DNA of 64,000 nt from Diacronema lutheri (lineage: Eukaryota > Haptophyta > Pavlovophyceae > Pavlovales > Pavlovaceae), in contig JAGTXO010000033.1 in assembly GCA_019448385.1 (NCBI GenBank), positions 263,001 through 327,000 of the forward strand, read 5' to 3'. The number at the start of each line of letters is the position of its first letter. Positions within the stretch are counted from its first letter, which is position 1. Below the pieces are notes generated by a model. The model saw nothing but the letters and a program-made list of their open reading frames with translations. It searched no databases and had not been told where the DNA came from. Made by a program: the position numbers and the translations under genes. This document shows, piece by piece, positions 40,316 through 49,666 of the stretch.

Positions 40316-41741
40316 TCACTCTGCACTGACCGCGGCGGCGCGTGTGCCCTCGCCTTCGGCCGGCCGCGCCACAGTCTCGGCCTGCGCGTCCGCAGCCGCC
40401 TCGGCGACGGGCGGCGCGGCGTAACCCTGCGGGTTGCCGCTCGCCCAGCGCCACGCGTCGGCGCACATGGCCTCGAGCCCGAGCTCCGCGCGCCAGCCCA
40501 GCTCCGCGTACGCCTTGCTCGTCGACGCGTAAACGCACGCGACGTCGCCCGGCCGGCGTGCGACAAGCTTGCGCGGGATCGGGCGGCCGCTCGCCGCCTC
40601 GAACGCGCTGGCCATCTCAAGGACTGAGAAGCCGATGCCGGTGCCGAGGTTCCACACCGAGTAGCCGGGCCTGTCCGCCGCCATCTTGCGCAGCGCCGCG
40701 AGGTGCCCCTTGGCCAGGTCGACGACGTGGATATAGTCGCGCACGCCCGTCCCGTCCGGCGTCGGGTAGTCCGTACCAAATACGGAGAGCTCGGGACGGA
40801 TCCCGACAGCGACCTGCTGTATGAAGGGCATCAGGTTGTTCGGGATGCCCTTCGGATCCTCGCCGATCAGCCCGGACGCGTGCGCGCCCACCGGATTGAA
40901 GTAGCGCAGCACGGACACCTGCGGCCGCGCGCGCGCGCGCGCGGCGGCGGCGCGGCAGGCGCGCGCGCGGTGCGGTCGGTCGACCGCGCGCTGTGCGGTG
41001 CGGCGTGGGCCACCAGGACGCGCGCAGCATCGACGGGCGTGCGACGCTGGCGCGCGCGCGCGCCTGCCACTCGGCGTCCGACTTGGCCAAGTCTTCGAGC
41101 ACGTGCTCGATCATCAGCTTGGTCTGCCCGTATGGGTTGGTCGCGCTCGTGCGTGCGGTCTCGTCGACCGGACTGCGCTCCGGGGACCCGTAGACCGTCG
41201 CTGACGACGAGAAGACGATCTGCTTGCAACCGGCCTTGCACATGGCGCGGAGGAGCGCGATGGCGCCGTGCACGTTGCAGTCGTAGTACTCGAGCGGCTT
41301 CGCAACCGACTCACCGACGGCCTTGAGCCCGGCAAAATGGATGACGGCGTCGATGTGGTGCGCGGCAAACACCTTTGCGAGCCCCTCGCCGTCGCGCACG
41401 TCGCAGTGGTAGAACGGGATGGACTTGCCGGTAATGCGCTTGACGCGCTCGAGCGCCTCTGCGTTCGAGTTGCACAGGTTGTCCACCACGATCACGTTGT
41501 GCCCCGCGTTGAGCAGCTCGACGACTGTGTGGCTCCCAATGTAGCCGACGCCGCCCGTCACAAGCACGTCGAGCGGGCGACTGGCGCTCGCGTCGGAAGC
41601 ACGCACGCCGCCGGCGAGCGCGCCGCCGCGCATTGCGACCCGTCGCGCCCGCCCAGCGGCCGCCGGCGCGGTCGCCATCGCCGACGCCGTCGTCGAGCGT
41701 GAAACGACGGCCACGGCGAGGAGCGTAATTGCGATCGCCAT
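40316..41741 (-). CDS. UDP-glucose 4-epimerase with N-terminal membrane anchor
   Basis: Exons are 41064-41741 and 40316-40918, giving 426 aa. The enzyme interconverts UDP-glucose and UDP-galactose (or UDP-xylose/arabinose in related plant forms). Evidence: the NAD-binding motif [28 protein letters not shown], the SSSATVYG serine with catalytic YGQTK (Tyr/Lys), and across the splice [19 protein letters not shown], then [13 protein letters not shown]. The donor is CAG/GCGCGC, a GC-AG intron of 145 nt. The leader ([20 protein letters not shown]) indicates signal/anchor targeting to the secretory system or plastid, unlike cytosolic GalE. The C-terminal 30 residues are a non-conserved acidic tail. 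Confidence 0.93.
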
Positions 41742-41843
41742 CTTTGGCCGGGGGCGGCGGCGGAGGACTGTCACAGGATTTTGCAAGGGCGGCCCTGCCG
41801 AGTCGGCGCGGAGGTTCGGCCCAGGTGCACCATAGGGAACGGC

Positions 41844-42467
41844 ATGGCGCCGGCGGGCACGGCGCTCGAGCGCGCGCGCGCCGCGCGCGACCAGCACAAG
41901 CCGCCGATCAGCTCGACCGAGTCGCAGCGGTACGGCGAATGGCTGGTCAACGAGCAACGCGTGCCGCTCGCCGAGCTCACGCCAAAGGTGAACGAGCCCG
42001 AGCCGCCCCCGCCGACGGAGGTGGAGCTCGACCACGAGCGGCTGCTCGCGCGGCTCGCCGAGTTTGGGCTCGCCGAGCGCACTGTCCACGGCGACGGCAA
42101 CTGCCAGTTCCGCGCGATCGCCGACCAGCTGTACGGCGACCAGGAGCACCACGCGGTCGTGCGGTCCATGTGCGTCGACCAGCTGCTCGCGGCGGCAGAG
42201 CGGTACCGCGACTACGTGGTGGCGGAGACGTACGACGGGTATGTGCAGAAGATGTCGCTCGACGGCGAGTGGGGCGACCACGTGACGCTCCAGGCGCTCG
42301 CCGACCACCTGGGCATCGAGATCAACCTCGTCACGTCGTTTGCTTCGTCGGCCGGCCTCATCCGCGTGACGCCGTGCTCGCCCGCGCCGGGCCCCGCGAG
42401 GCCGCTGGGCGGCGCGCCGATCTGGCTCTCCTTCTGGGCCGAGATCCACTACCAATCCATAAACTAG
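41844..42467 (+). CDS. OTU-family cysteine protease (deubiquitinase)
   Basis: This is a 207-aa intronless protein. OTU proteases cleave ubiquitin from substrates. The catalytic Asp/Cys block GDGNCQFRAIADQLYGD and the C-terminal His block FWAEIHYQSIN are both intact, and WGDHVTLQALADHLGIEINL matches the family core of plant OTU9-12-type proteins. The N-terminal 75 residues are charged (ERARAARDQHKPPISSTESQ). The Met at 41844 is preferred; an in-frame Met at 41781 would add 21 basic residues. It diverges from the epimerase gene by 102 bp. Confidence 0.9.
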   Translation: MAPAGTALERARAARDQHKPPISSTESQRYGEWLVNEQRVPLAELTPKVNEPEPPPPTEVELDHERLLARLAEFGLAERTVHGDGNCQFRAIADQLYGDQEHHAVVRSMCVDQLLAAAERYRDYVVAETYDGYVQKMSLDGEWGDHVTLQALADHLGIEINLVTSFASSAGLIRVTPCSPAPGPARPLGGAPIWLSFWAEIHYQSIN

Positions 42468-42570
42468 CGGGCCCTCGCCATTTCCCTATCCCCATCAGTT
42501 CTGCCGCCTTTTTTCCCTGCCGCTTCTCCCGCCAACCCAGCATGGGTACCCACGCCGCTTCTCCCGCCTG

Positions 42571-43693
42571 ATGCACTTCACGCGGTCCATCTCGGGGGAC
42601 GGGCCGTCCAATCCCGAGGCGGAGGGGACCGCTGACCTCTTTGCGCTCGTCATCGAGGATACGCCCGCTAGCTCCTCCTTCTGGCGCGCCAAGGCCTTCC
42701 TCTCCTCCATCCGCCTCTTTGGCGGCGCGCGCGCGCATGACCCGGCGGAGGCGCTCGCCCGCGTCGTCTCGCGACTGGGCGAGGCGGGCTTCGAGCTCGT
42801 CTGCTGGGAGGGGCCCGGCGGGCCAGGCGCTGGCACTGCCGGCGCTACCGCCGCCGCCGCCGACGCGGCGTGCGCCGCCGACGCGGGCGCGCAGCGCGTG
42901 GCGCTGCTGCTCGTGCGCCCGAGCCTCGCGCTCCTGCGACGCGAGGTCATCAAGGAGGAGCTGGACGGCTGGCTGCGCGAGCACGCGCGGATGCCCGGCC
43001 TCGAGTTTACGCCTGCCGGCGCCACGCTCGGCCGCGCCGACCTGACGCCCGCGAGGCGCATCGCGCTCGCGGCGCCGGCGCTCGCGGACGCGGCCGTCGA
43101 AATCCGTCGCGAGTTCTCGCGCTCGCACGCGGGCGCAGTCACGCTCGCGGCGGAGCCGTTCCCCGTGCACGACCTCGCGTTCAACGGCTGTCTGCTCCGT
43201 CACCTGCTGCGCCACTGGCGGCTGCGCTCGTCAATGCTCCACGCGCTGCGGAACGCGCACGGCGAGAAGGTGGCCTTCCACTTTGCGTACAACTCTTACG
43301 CGCAGGTCAGGAGGGGGGGGGGGGGGGTGAGATGAGAAAGGGTGGGGGGCATCCTCTTGGGGGCATCCGTCGATGCGCGGTGGCTGCAGCACTCGCCCAC
43401 TTATCCGCGCTCACACGCGCCGCGCCCACACCCCTATGTGTGCGCAGGATGCTCTGTGCCTCCCAGCGGCGTGCGGGGTCCTCGTCACACTCCTCCGCAC
43501 AGCCTGGCCGAGCGCGCACGCCATCACGCAGCCGATCCTGTCGCTCGGCATCTCGCTGTGGGCGACGGCATTTCTCGAGGGGTGGCGTCTGCACCAGGTG
43601 ATGAATCACTTGCCACGCGGCACGCGCGACGGGGTTGGGCGTGAGCGCTCGCGTGGAACATGTGACGCTCGTGCCAGCCAGCGCCGCGCCGAT

Positions 43694-43736
<43 letters not shown>

Positions 43737-46700
43737 GGGGGGCTGCACGCCGTTGCGTGCGGCAGCTTCCATCCATCGCGTAACGGCAAAACAGCCCGTC
43801 GCCCTCCCCCGCCGCTCACGCCCGCCTCGCTCACGCTCTGCGAACGCACGCGCGCGCGCGCGTGCGCGCCACCCGTCACCCGTCACCCGTCACCCGTCAC
43901 CCGTCACCCGTCACCCGTCACCCGTCACCCGTCACCCTCCTCCACGCCTTCAGCGCGAGCTGGCGGCGTTGTGGCGCGTGGAGGAGTTGAGCGGCGGGGC
44001 GGGGTGTTCGAGCCGCGCGGCGGGCGTGGGCGCGGCGGCGGGCGGCGGGCGCGGCGGCTGCGTCGAAGCAGCCCGCGCCGAGTTTGTGGGTGAAGTTGTC
44101 ATCTCACGACTGACTGGCGCGCCCGAATTACGCTACCCACGATGGCGGCGCGTGCTCAAGCTCAGCGTGACGGTGCCTGTGCTGCTGCTGCAGCTGCTGC
44201 TGCTTTCTGCGGTCGTCGGCGCGCTGTACGGCACGTGGATTGCTATCCACCTCTCGAAACATCACCGCCCAGTGAAGGTGTGCCCTGCACGGTGCGCCCT
44301 GCCTGCTTTGCGCCCAGTGAAGGTGTGCCCTGCACGGTGCGCCCTGCCTGCTTTGCGCCCAGTGAAGGTGTGCCCTGCACGGTGCGCCCTGCCTGCTTTG
44401 CGCCCAGTGAAGGTGTGCCCTGCACGGTGCGCCCTGCCTGCTTTGCGCCCAGTGAAGGTGTGCCCTGCACGGTGCGCCCTGCCTGCTTTGCGCCCAGTGA
44501 AGGTGTGCCCTGCACGGTGCGCCCTGCCTGCTTTGCGCCCAGTGAAGGTGTGCCCTGCACGGTGCGCCCTGCCTGCTTTGCGCCCAGTGAAGGTGTGCCC
44601 TGCACGGTGCGCCCTGCCTGCTTTGCGCCCAGTGAAGGTGTGCCCTGCACGGTGCGCCCTGCCTGCTTTGGGTGCCCTTGCCCTGCGCCATGCCCTGCGG
44701 AATGCGCCTCACGCCGTTCACGCCAGCCCCGTACGTCACCGCGGCGTGACGTCACCGCGGCGTGACGTCACCGCGGCGTCACGCGCGCGTGCGCAGTCGG
44801 TGCTCGTCTGCCTTCTCTCCCTCAGCTGGGGCTGCGCAGTGGAGCTGCTCAACTTTCAAATCTTCATCAAGCTCGCGCACCGGCTCAACAAGTGCGAAAC
44901 ATCCCCCACCCCTCCGCCTCGCCCCCTACCGCGGCGCGCGTACCACGCCACGGCGCGCGCCCCCACGCGCCGCGGCGCGCGCGCGCCTGCCCGCGCGTCA
45001 CCGGACTCTCCCGCCCCTCCTCCCCAGCTGGGAGAACCACCTCCGGACACAGACTGAGCACGAGCGCCCCGCGTCACCGGACTCCCAAACCCCCCCCCCC
45101 CCTCCCCCCCCCAGCTGGGAGAACCACCGGACACAGACTGAGCACGAGCGCGCACTCGTGCTCAAGACTGCTGCCTTCATCCTCGTCGATGGCTTCCTCT
45201 GGTGCGCGCCGCCGCATTTCAATCTCGGGCCACCTCCGCCGCCTGCCTGCCCTCCTCATGTGTGCAATGCCCTGACGGCCATGCGCCTCCCTCCCCCTCC
45301 CCCCTCTCCCTCCCTTTCCCACCCTTTCCCTCCCTTTCCCCTCCCTCCCCCTTTCTGCCTTTCCCCTCCCTCATCCCTCCCTCTCCCTTCCTTTCCCCTC
45401 CCTCCCTCTCCCCTTCCTCCCCTCCCTCCCTTTCCCCTTTATCCCCACCGTCTCCCTCTCCCTCCTGCCATGCCGCGCGGCGCACCGAGAGGGCAGGTAC
45501 CTCCTGCTCGCATTCCTGCACATCCCCTTTGGCCACAGGCTGTGGCACCTCGCCCTCGACCGCACCGACTTTGACGCCGCCTTCTGGCAGGACGCCCTCT
45601 CCGCCTCCGTCGTGAGCGTCCTTGCCGTCGCGCTCGTCTGGCAGCCCCTTGCGCTCTCCGTTCCGCTCCTGCTACGCGCGCGGCGCGCGCGCGCCGACGT
45701 CGCCGGCGACGGGCCCATGCGCGGCGGCGGCGGTTGGGGCGTTCTCTGCGCCGCCGCGCGGCGCGGCCGCGCGGCGCTCGCGGCGGCCATCGTGGCGGCC
45801 ATCGTGGCGGCCATCGCACGGAGCGCGTCCACGGGCGCTGCAGCGAGCGATGGCGGCGATGGCGGCGGTGGCGGCGATGGCGGCGAGCGCGAGCGGCTCC
45901 TCGCGTTCACCGCCGCGCGCGCCGCCGCCTTCTCCGCCGGCGAGGGCGGCGAGCTCTCGACGCGCGAGCGCGCGCGCGTGGACGAGCGCGGCGGCGACGG
46001 CGGTGGCGCACGCCCGGGCGTCGGCGATGGCGGCACCGAGGACTGGCGTGATAAGCATGGCGGCGGCGGCGGCGCGGTGGACGGGCTGATCGAGCAGCGT
46101 AGCGCGGCTGCAGCGGGCGGCGCTCCGCTCGACGCGCGGAGCGGCGCGCGCCGCGCAATCGCGGGCGATGCGGCCTTTCTCGACGGTGGACACGCGCATG
46201 GCGGTGGCGGCGGTGGCGGCGGTGGCGGCGGTGGCAGCGGCGGCGACATCGCCCAGGCGGTGGTGGGCTCCGGCGCGCCGGGCGTGGCTGGGCCGCCGCA
46301 CGCGCGCCGTGGCGGCGAGGCGGCCGCGCACGGGCAGCTCGGGCTGACGCAGCCGCCTCGGGCTGGGCCGGAGCCGCGTCTGCAGCCGCCATCGTGCGGC
46401 CCAGGTGTGGAGGAAGTTGAGGAGTGCGATGGCGGCGCGGGCGTGGACGGCGATGATGCTTTGAACACAGAGGCGGGCGGCGGCAAGCGGCCGCGGCGGA
46501 GCGCGCACGGTGAGGGCGGGCGCGCTGCGCTTGCGGCCGCCGCGGTCGCCGCGTGCCGCCACAGCCACGCGCTCGGCGTGAGCGTTTTGGCGGGAGAGGC
46601 GGGCATACAACGCAGCGGTAGCGCCGTGCATGCAGCACAGGCAGCACAGGCCGAGCAGCAGCCGCTTCGCAGGCGCTGTCGCGCCGGCACGTGCGGCGGT

Positions 46701-49649
46701 GGTGGCGAGAGCGCGGGCTGTGGCGATGTTCCCGACGGCGGCATCGGCGACGTGCGCGCGTGCTCGGCCGGCCGCGGTCGCAGGCGCGCGGCCGTTGTCT
46801 CTGCGTGGCGCGCGACCGGGCGCTGGGGCGCGTCGGATTCTGACGAATCGGCGCGCTCTGATGATGATGACGATCAGGATGGCTGCGAGGACGATGACAA
46901 CGGGTGTGACGACGGTGCTGGCGTGTGCGTTGATGGCGGGGGCGAGGGCCAGCGGTTCGGCGACGGCGACGCGGCGCGCACAACGAGCGCGCACGGCGTC
47001 GGCAGCGGCGTGCGCGGCCTCGGCCACCGAAGCGAAGGCGTGGCTCGCGACCTTGGGAGCGGAGCGCGCACAGCGCCGGCGTGGGTGGACGGCGGCGGCG
47101 GCCGCGGGTGCGCACGGCAGCGCTCTGCCGAGCAGGCCGCGCCGATGGTGTCCGGATGGTTCTACCGCCTTCCCGGACTGGACGCCGCGCGCCCGCTGAG
47201 CGGAGCGGAGCTGCGCAGCCGCAGCGCAGCGGCGGACGGCGCAGCGCGTGGCGCCGGTGCGCAGGCGCGCGGCGGCGACGCAGGTGGGCAGGCTGATCAC
47301 CTCCGTCGCCGATCGTGTCCGGATGGCGGCCATGCTGACGGTGGCGAGCCTCGGCCGGACATCGGTGGAGGGCGGAGCTACGATGGCGGCCGGTGCGCTA
47401 CCGCGCAGTGCGCGCGCGCACCGACGCGGCGTGTGGCGCCGCGCGAGGCGTTGCGCGCCGCCGACGAGCGCGAGCGCGCGCGAGGGACGCCTACGCCTGC
47501 ACGCGCGGGGCGCGAGTGCGCGCGAGGGACGCCTACGCCTGCACGCGCGGGGCGTGAGTGCGCGCGACTGGCCTGCACGCTCGGCCCGCGCGCGGCACTC
47601 CGTCGGGCGGGCCGCGCGGCAGTGCTGCTCGCGCAGGGCCTGGCGGGGACGTTTGCCCAGGCGGAGAGGCGTGCGTACGACCCTTTCCTCGATTCTGCTC
47701 GCCTTGTCCTCCTCTTCGGCGCGCGCTGCTGCGCGCGCGTTGCGCGTTTGCGCGATGCGTGAGCGCGATGGCGGCACGTCGCGCCTCACGTGGCGCGCGC
47801 CCTGCGCCTGTCTTCACCCTCTCCCATGTTGGTCGCGCTGCCCCCACCCCACCCCCTGTTGGTCGCGCTGCCAGGCTACTGCGCGCTCTTCACCGTCGTG
47901 TGGCCCCTCACGCCGCTCGTGTGCCTGCTCTGCGCGGCCGTTGAGTCGCGGTGCGCGGCGTTCCGGCTCGCAGCGCTCTCGCAGCGCCCCGTGCCGATGC
48001 GCGTGGGTGGGCTCGGCGCGGGCGACGCGTGGGCGTCCGTGCTGCACTTCATTGCGTGGGGGTCGTGCTTCGTCAACTGCGCAGTCGTCGGCCTCTCAAC
48101 CGGACAGCTCGACATTCTCTTCTCAACCGGACAGCTCGACTTTCTCTTCGCGTCGCCAAGAGCCGGTGCTGGCGCCGGCGCCGACGCCGAGCGGCGCGCG
48201 AGCGGCGGCGGCGCAGCGGGCGGCGGCGCGCAAAGCGCCGACGGCGACAGACGACTCGAGCGCGTGCTCGTCGCGGTGGCCGCCGAGCACGTGCTGCTGC
48301 TCGCCAAGTGGCTCGTGCAGGCCCTCGCGCCAGATTCGCCCGAGCTGCTGCTTGATGATGCGCGCAAGGTGGAGGCACAATTTGCCGCCAAATACGGCGC
48401 CGCACAGCATGGCGGCTGGGACGCGCATGGCACGGCCGGTGCGGCGGGCTGCGATTCGCACGGCGCGCTCGCAGGTTGCGCCGGCTGCGGCAGCGGCGGC
48501 TGGGCGCGCGCGGCTGACGCGGGCGGAGCCGCAGGCGGAGCCGCAGGCGGAGGCGCGTGCGGCGCGCTCGCGGCCGCGGCCGCGGCGGGTGCGCACCTCG
48601 TGCCGCCGTTGGCCGGCTCCCTTGCCGACACGGGCGGCGCGTGCGGAGGCCACGGCGGCGCGGGCGCTGGCTGGCCGGGCTGGGGTTGGCGCGACCCTGG
48701 GCCGGCGTCGGCCATTCTGGCTCCGGCGGATGGGAGTCCGGTCATCAGCGCGATCGCGCCAGCGAACGGCCCAGTCGGCGAGCAGATCGACGTGGTCGTG
48801 AGCGGCCGTGGGTTTGGGAGAGCCGTCGTGAGGGGCCAGGTGACGCTGCGCCTCGCGCCCGCGGCGGGCGGCGCGGTGGGCGCGGCAACGCTCGCCGGAT
48901 GCGTTGGGGCGGCGTCGTGCTGCTCCGGCTTCTTCGGCAGCGGCGGGCTCGCGGCGCTCCCGCTGCGCGCGACCTTTTTGAGCGACGCGAAGCTGCGCGT
49001 CACGCTGCCCGCGGGAGCCGTCACCGGCGCGGGCCTCGCCTCCCTCTCGCTCGAGCTGCCGCCGCAGCCGCCGCCGCTGCCGCCGCTGCCGCACTTTGCC
49101 CACGCGCCACCGGTGTACCATGCGTGCACGCCGAGCTCTGCGCCGGCCGGCGGCACGCACGGCGATGCCACCACGGCGTCGGTCGCCTTCGAGGCAGCTG
49201 CCGCCACCGGCACGTCAACGAGCGTGCAGGCCGCCGCCGGCGCGGCCGCCGGCACGCCGCGCACGCCGACGGCCGCGGCCGCGGCGGCGGCAGCGCTCGC
49301 CGCCGCAGCCGGACGCGGCGGATGCGCTGGCGCGTGCTTTCGCTTCTATCCGCGTGCGACGCTCTCGCGCCTGCGCCCATCGCGCGGCGCGCTCGGCGGC
49401 GGCACGACCGTGCGCCTGATCGGCGCGCGCTTCTCCGACACGCGCGAGGTGGCCGTGCGCGTCGCGCTGCACGGCGTGCAGACGTGCGTGCCCGGCGCCT
49501 TCATCTCCGAATCGGAGGTCCGCTTCCTCTCGCCGCGCTTCGCCGACTCGGGCACGGCGCGCATGTCCCTCTCTCTCAACAACGGGCAGCAGTGGGAGGA
49601 GGGCGAGCTCGCCTTTGAGTACGTGCACGAACGGTGCGAGCTGCTCTGA
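42571..49649 (+). CDS. Anoctamin (TMEM16) with large loop insert and C-terminal IPT/TIG domains
   Basis: Seven exons (42571-43305, 43448-43597, 43954-44271, 44797-44891, 45115-45201, 45497-47718, 47875-49649) fit all phases to give about 1793 aa. TMEM16 proteins are calcium-activated ion channels or lipid scramblases. Matches: GEKVAFHFAYNSYAQ/DALCLP, LWATAFLEGWRLHQ/RELAALW, LRYPRWRRVLKLSV, LNN/WENHRTQTEHERALVLKT across a splice, LFG/YCALFTVVWPLTPLVCLL, AALSQRPVPMRVGGLG and AAEHVLLLAKWLVQALAPDS. Exon 6 inserts about 640 Gly/Ala-rich residues in a loop, which might partly be unrecognised intron. The C-terminus holds two IPT/TIG-like beta domains (ISAIAPANGPVGEQIDVVV; LSRLRPSRGALGGGTTVRLI). The exon 6/7 donor is GCGCGC. 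Whether the 45-bp repeats after exon 3 are intron is unresolved. Confidence 0.82.
43695..43742. repeat. C40-G8 homopolymer tract in anoctamin intron 2
   Basis: Forty C followed by eight G lie within intron 2 (43598-43953). A 15-G run also sits in intron 1 at 43313-43327. Confidence 0.95.
43870..43936. repeat. 7-bp tandem repeat (CACCCGT)n
   Basis: About nine and a half head-to-tail copies of CACCCGT lie near the 3' end of anoctamin intron 2, just before its acceptor. The unit is not a known telomere repeat. A related TCACGCG triplet repeat occurs at about 49658-49680 behind the gene. Confidence 0.95.
44266..44670. repeat. 45-bp minisatellite, nine identical copies
   Basis: Nine perfect copies of a 45-bp unit starting CGCCCAGTGAAGGTGTGCCC start 6 nt before the inferred end of exon 3. 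Every unit contains the putative donor CCCA/GTGAAG and a second one, AAG/GTGTGC. The unit is 15 codons and open in the anoctamin frame (RPVKVCPARCALPAL), so array length changes would preserve frame if translated. Confidence 0.97.
44733..44780. repeat. 16-bp tandem repeat, three copies
   Basis: Three copies of ACGTCACCGCGGCGTG (last base varies) lie just upstream of the acceptor of anoctamin exon 4. Each copy junction recreates a TGACGTCA palindrome. Confidence 0.95.
44996..45150. repeat. Tandem duplication of the anoctamin exon 5 start
   Basis: A segment of about 75 bp, running from GCGTCACCGGACTC through a C-rich tract, CAG/CTGGGAGAACCACC and CGGACACAGACTGAGCACGA, occurs twice (about 44996-45070 and 45071-45150). 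The downstream copy is the real acceptor and start of exon 5. The upstream copy (acceptor at 45027, decoy exon from 45028) carries a 2-nt insertion that shifts frame. Confidence 0.85.
45286..45465. repeat. CCCTCCCTTT pyrimidine-rich tract in anoctamin intron 5
   Basis: About 180 nt composed almost wholly of C and T on the coding strand (irregular CCCTCCCTTTCC repeats) fill intron 5 (45202-45496) and form an extended polypyrimidine tract before the acceptor. Confidence 0.9.
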
Positions 49650-49666
49650 GCGGCGCGCGTCACGCG

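Noticed and set aside
42571-43335. First anoctamin exon as a standalone 254-aa gene
   Set aside because: Its end (GEKVAFHFAYNSYAQ) is the start of the TMEM16 membrane domain and splices in phase to DALCLPAACGVL at 43448.
44266-44670. Could the regular 45-bp array be a CRISPR array?
   Set aside because: Copies are contiguous and identical with no variable spacers, and the locus is an intron/exon boundary of a eukaryotic gene.
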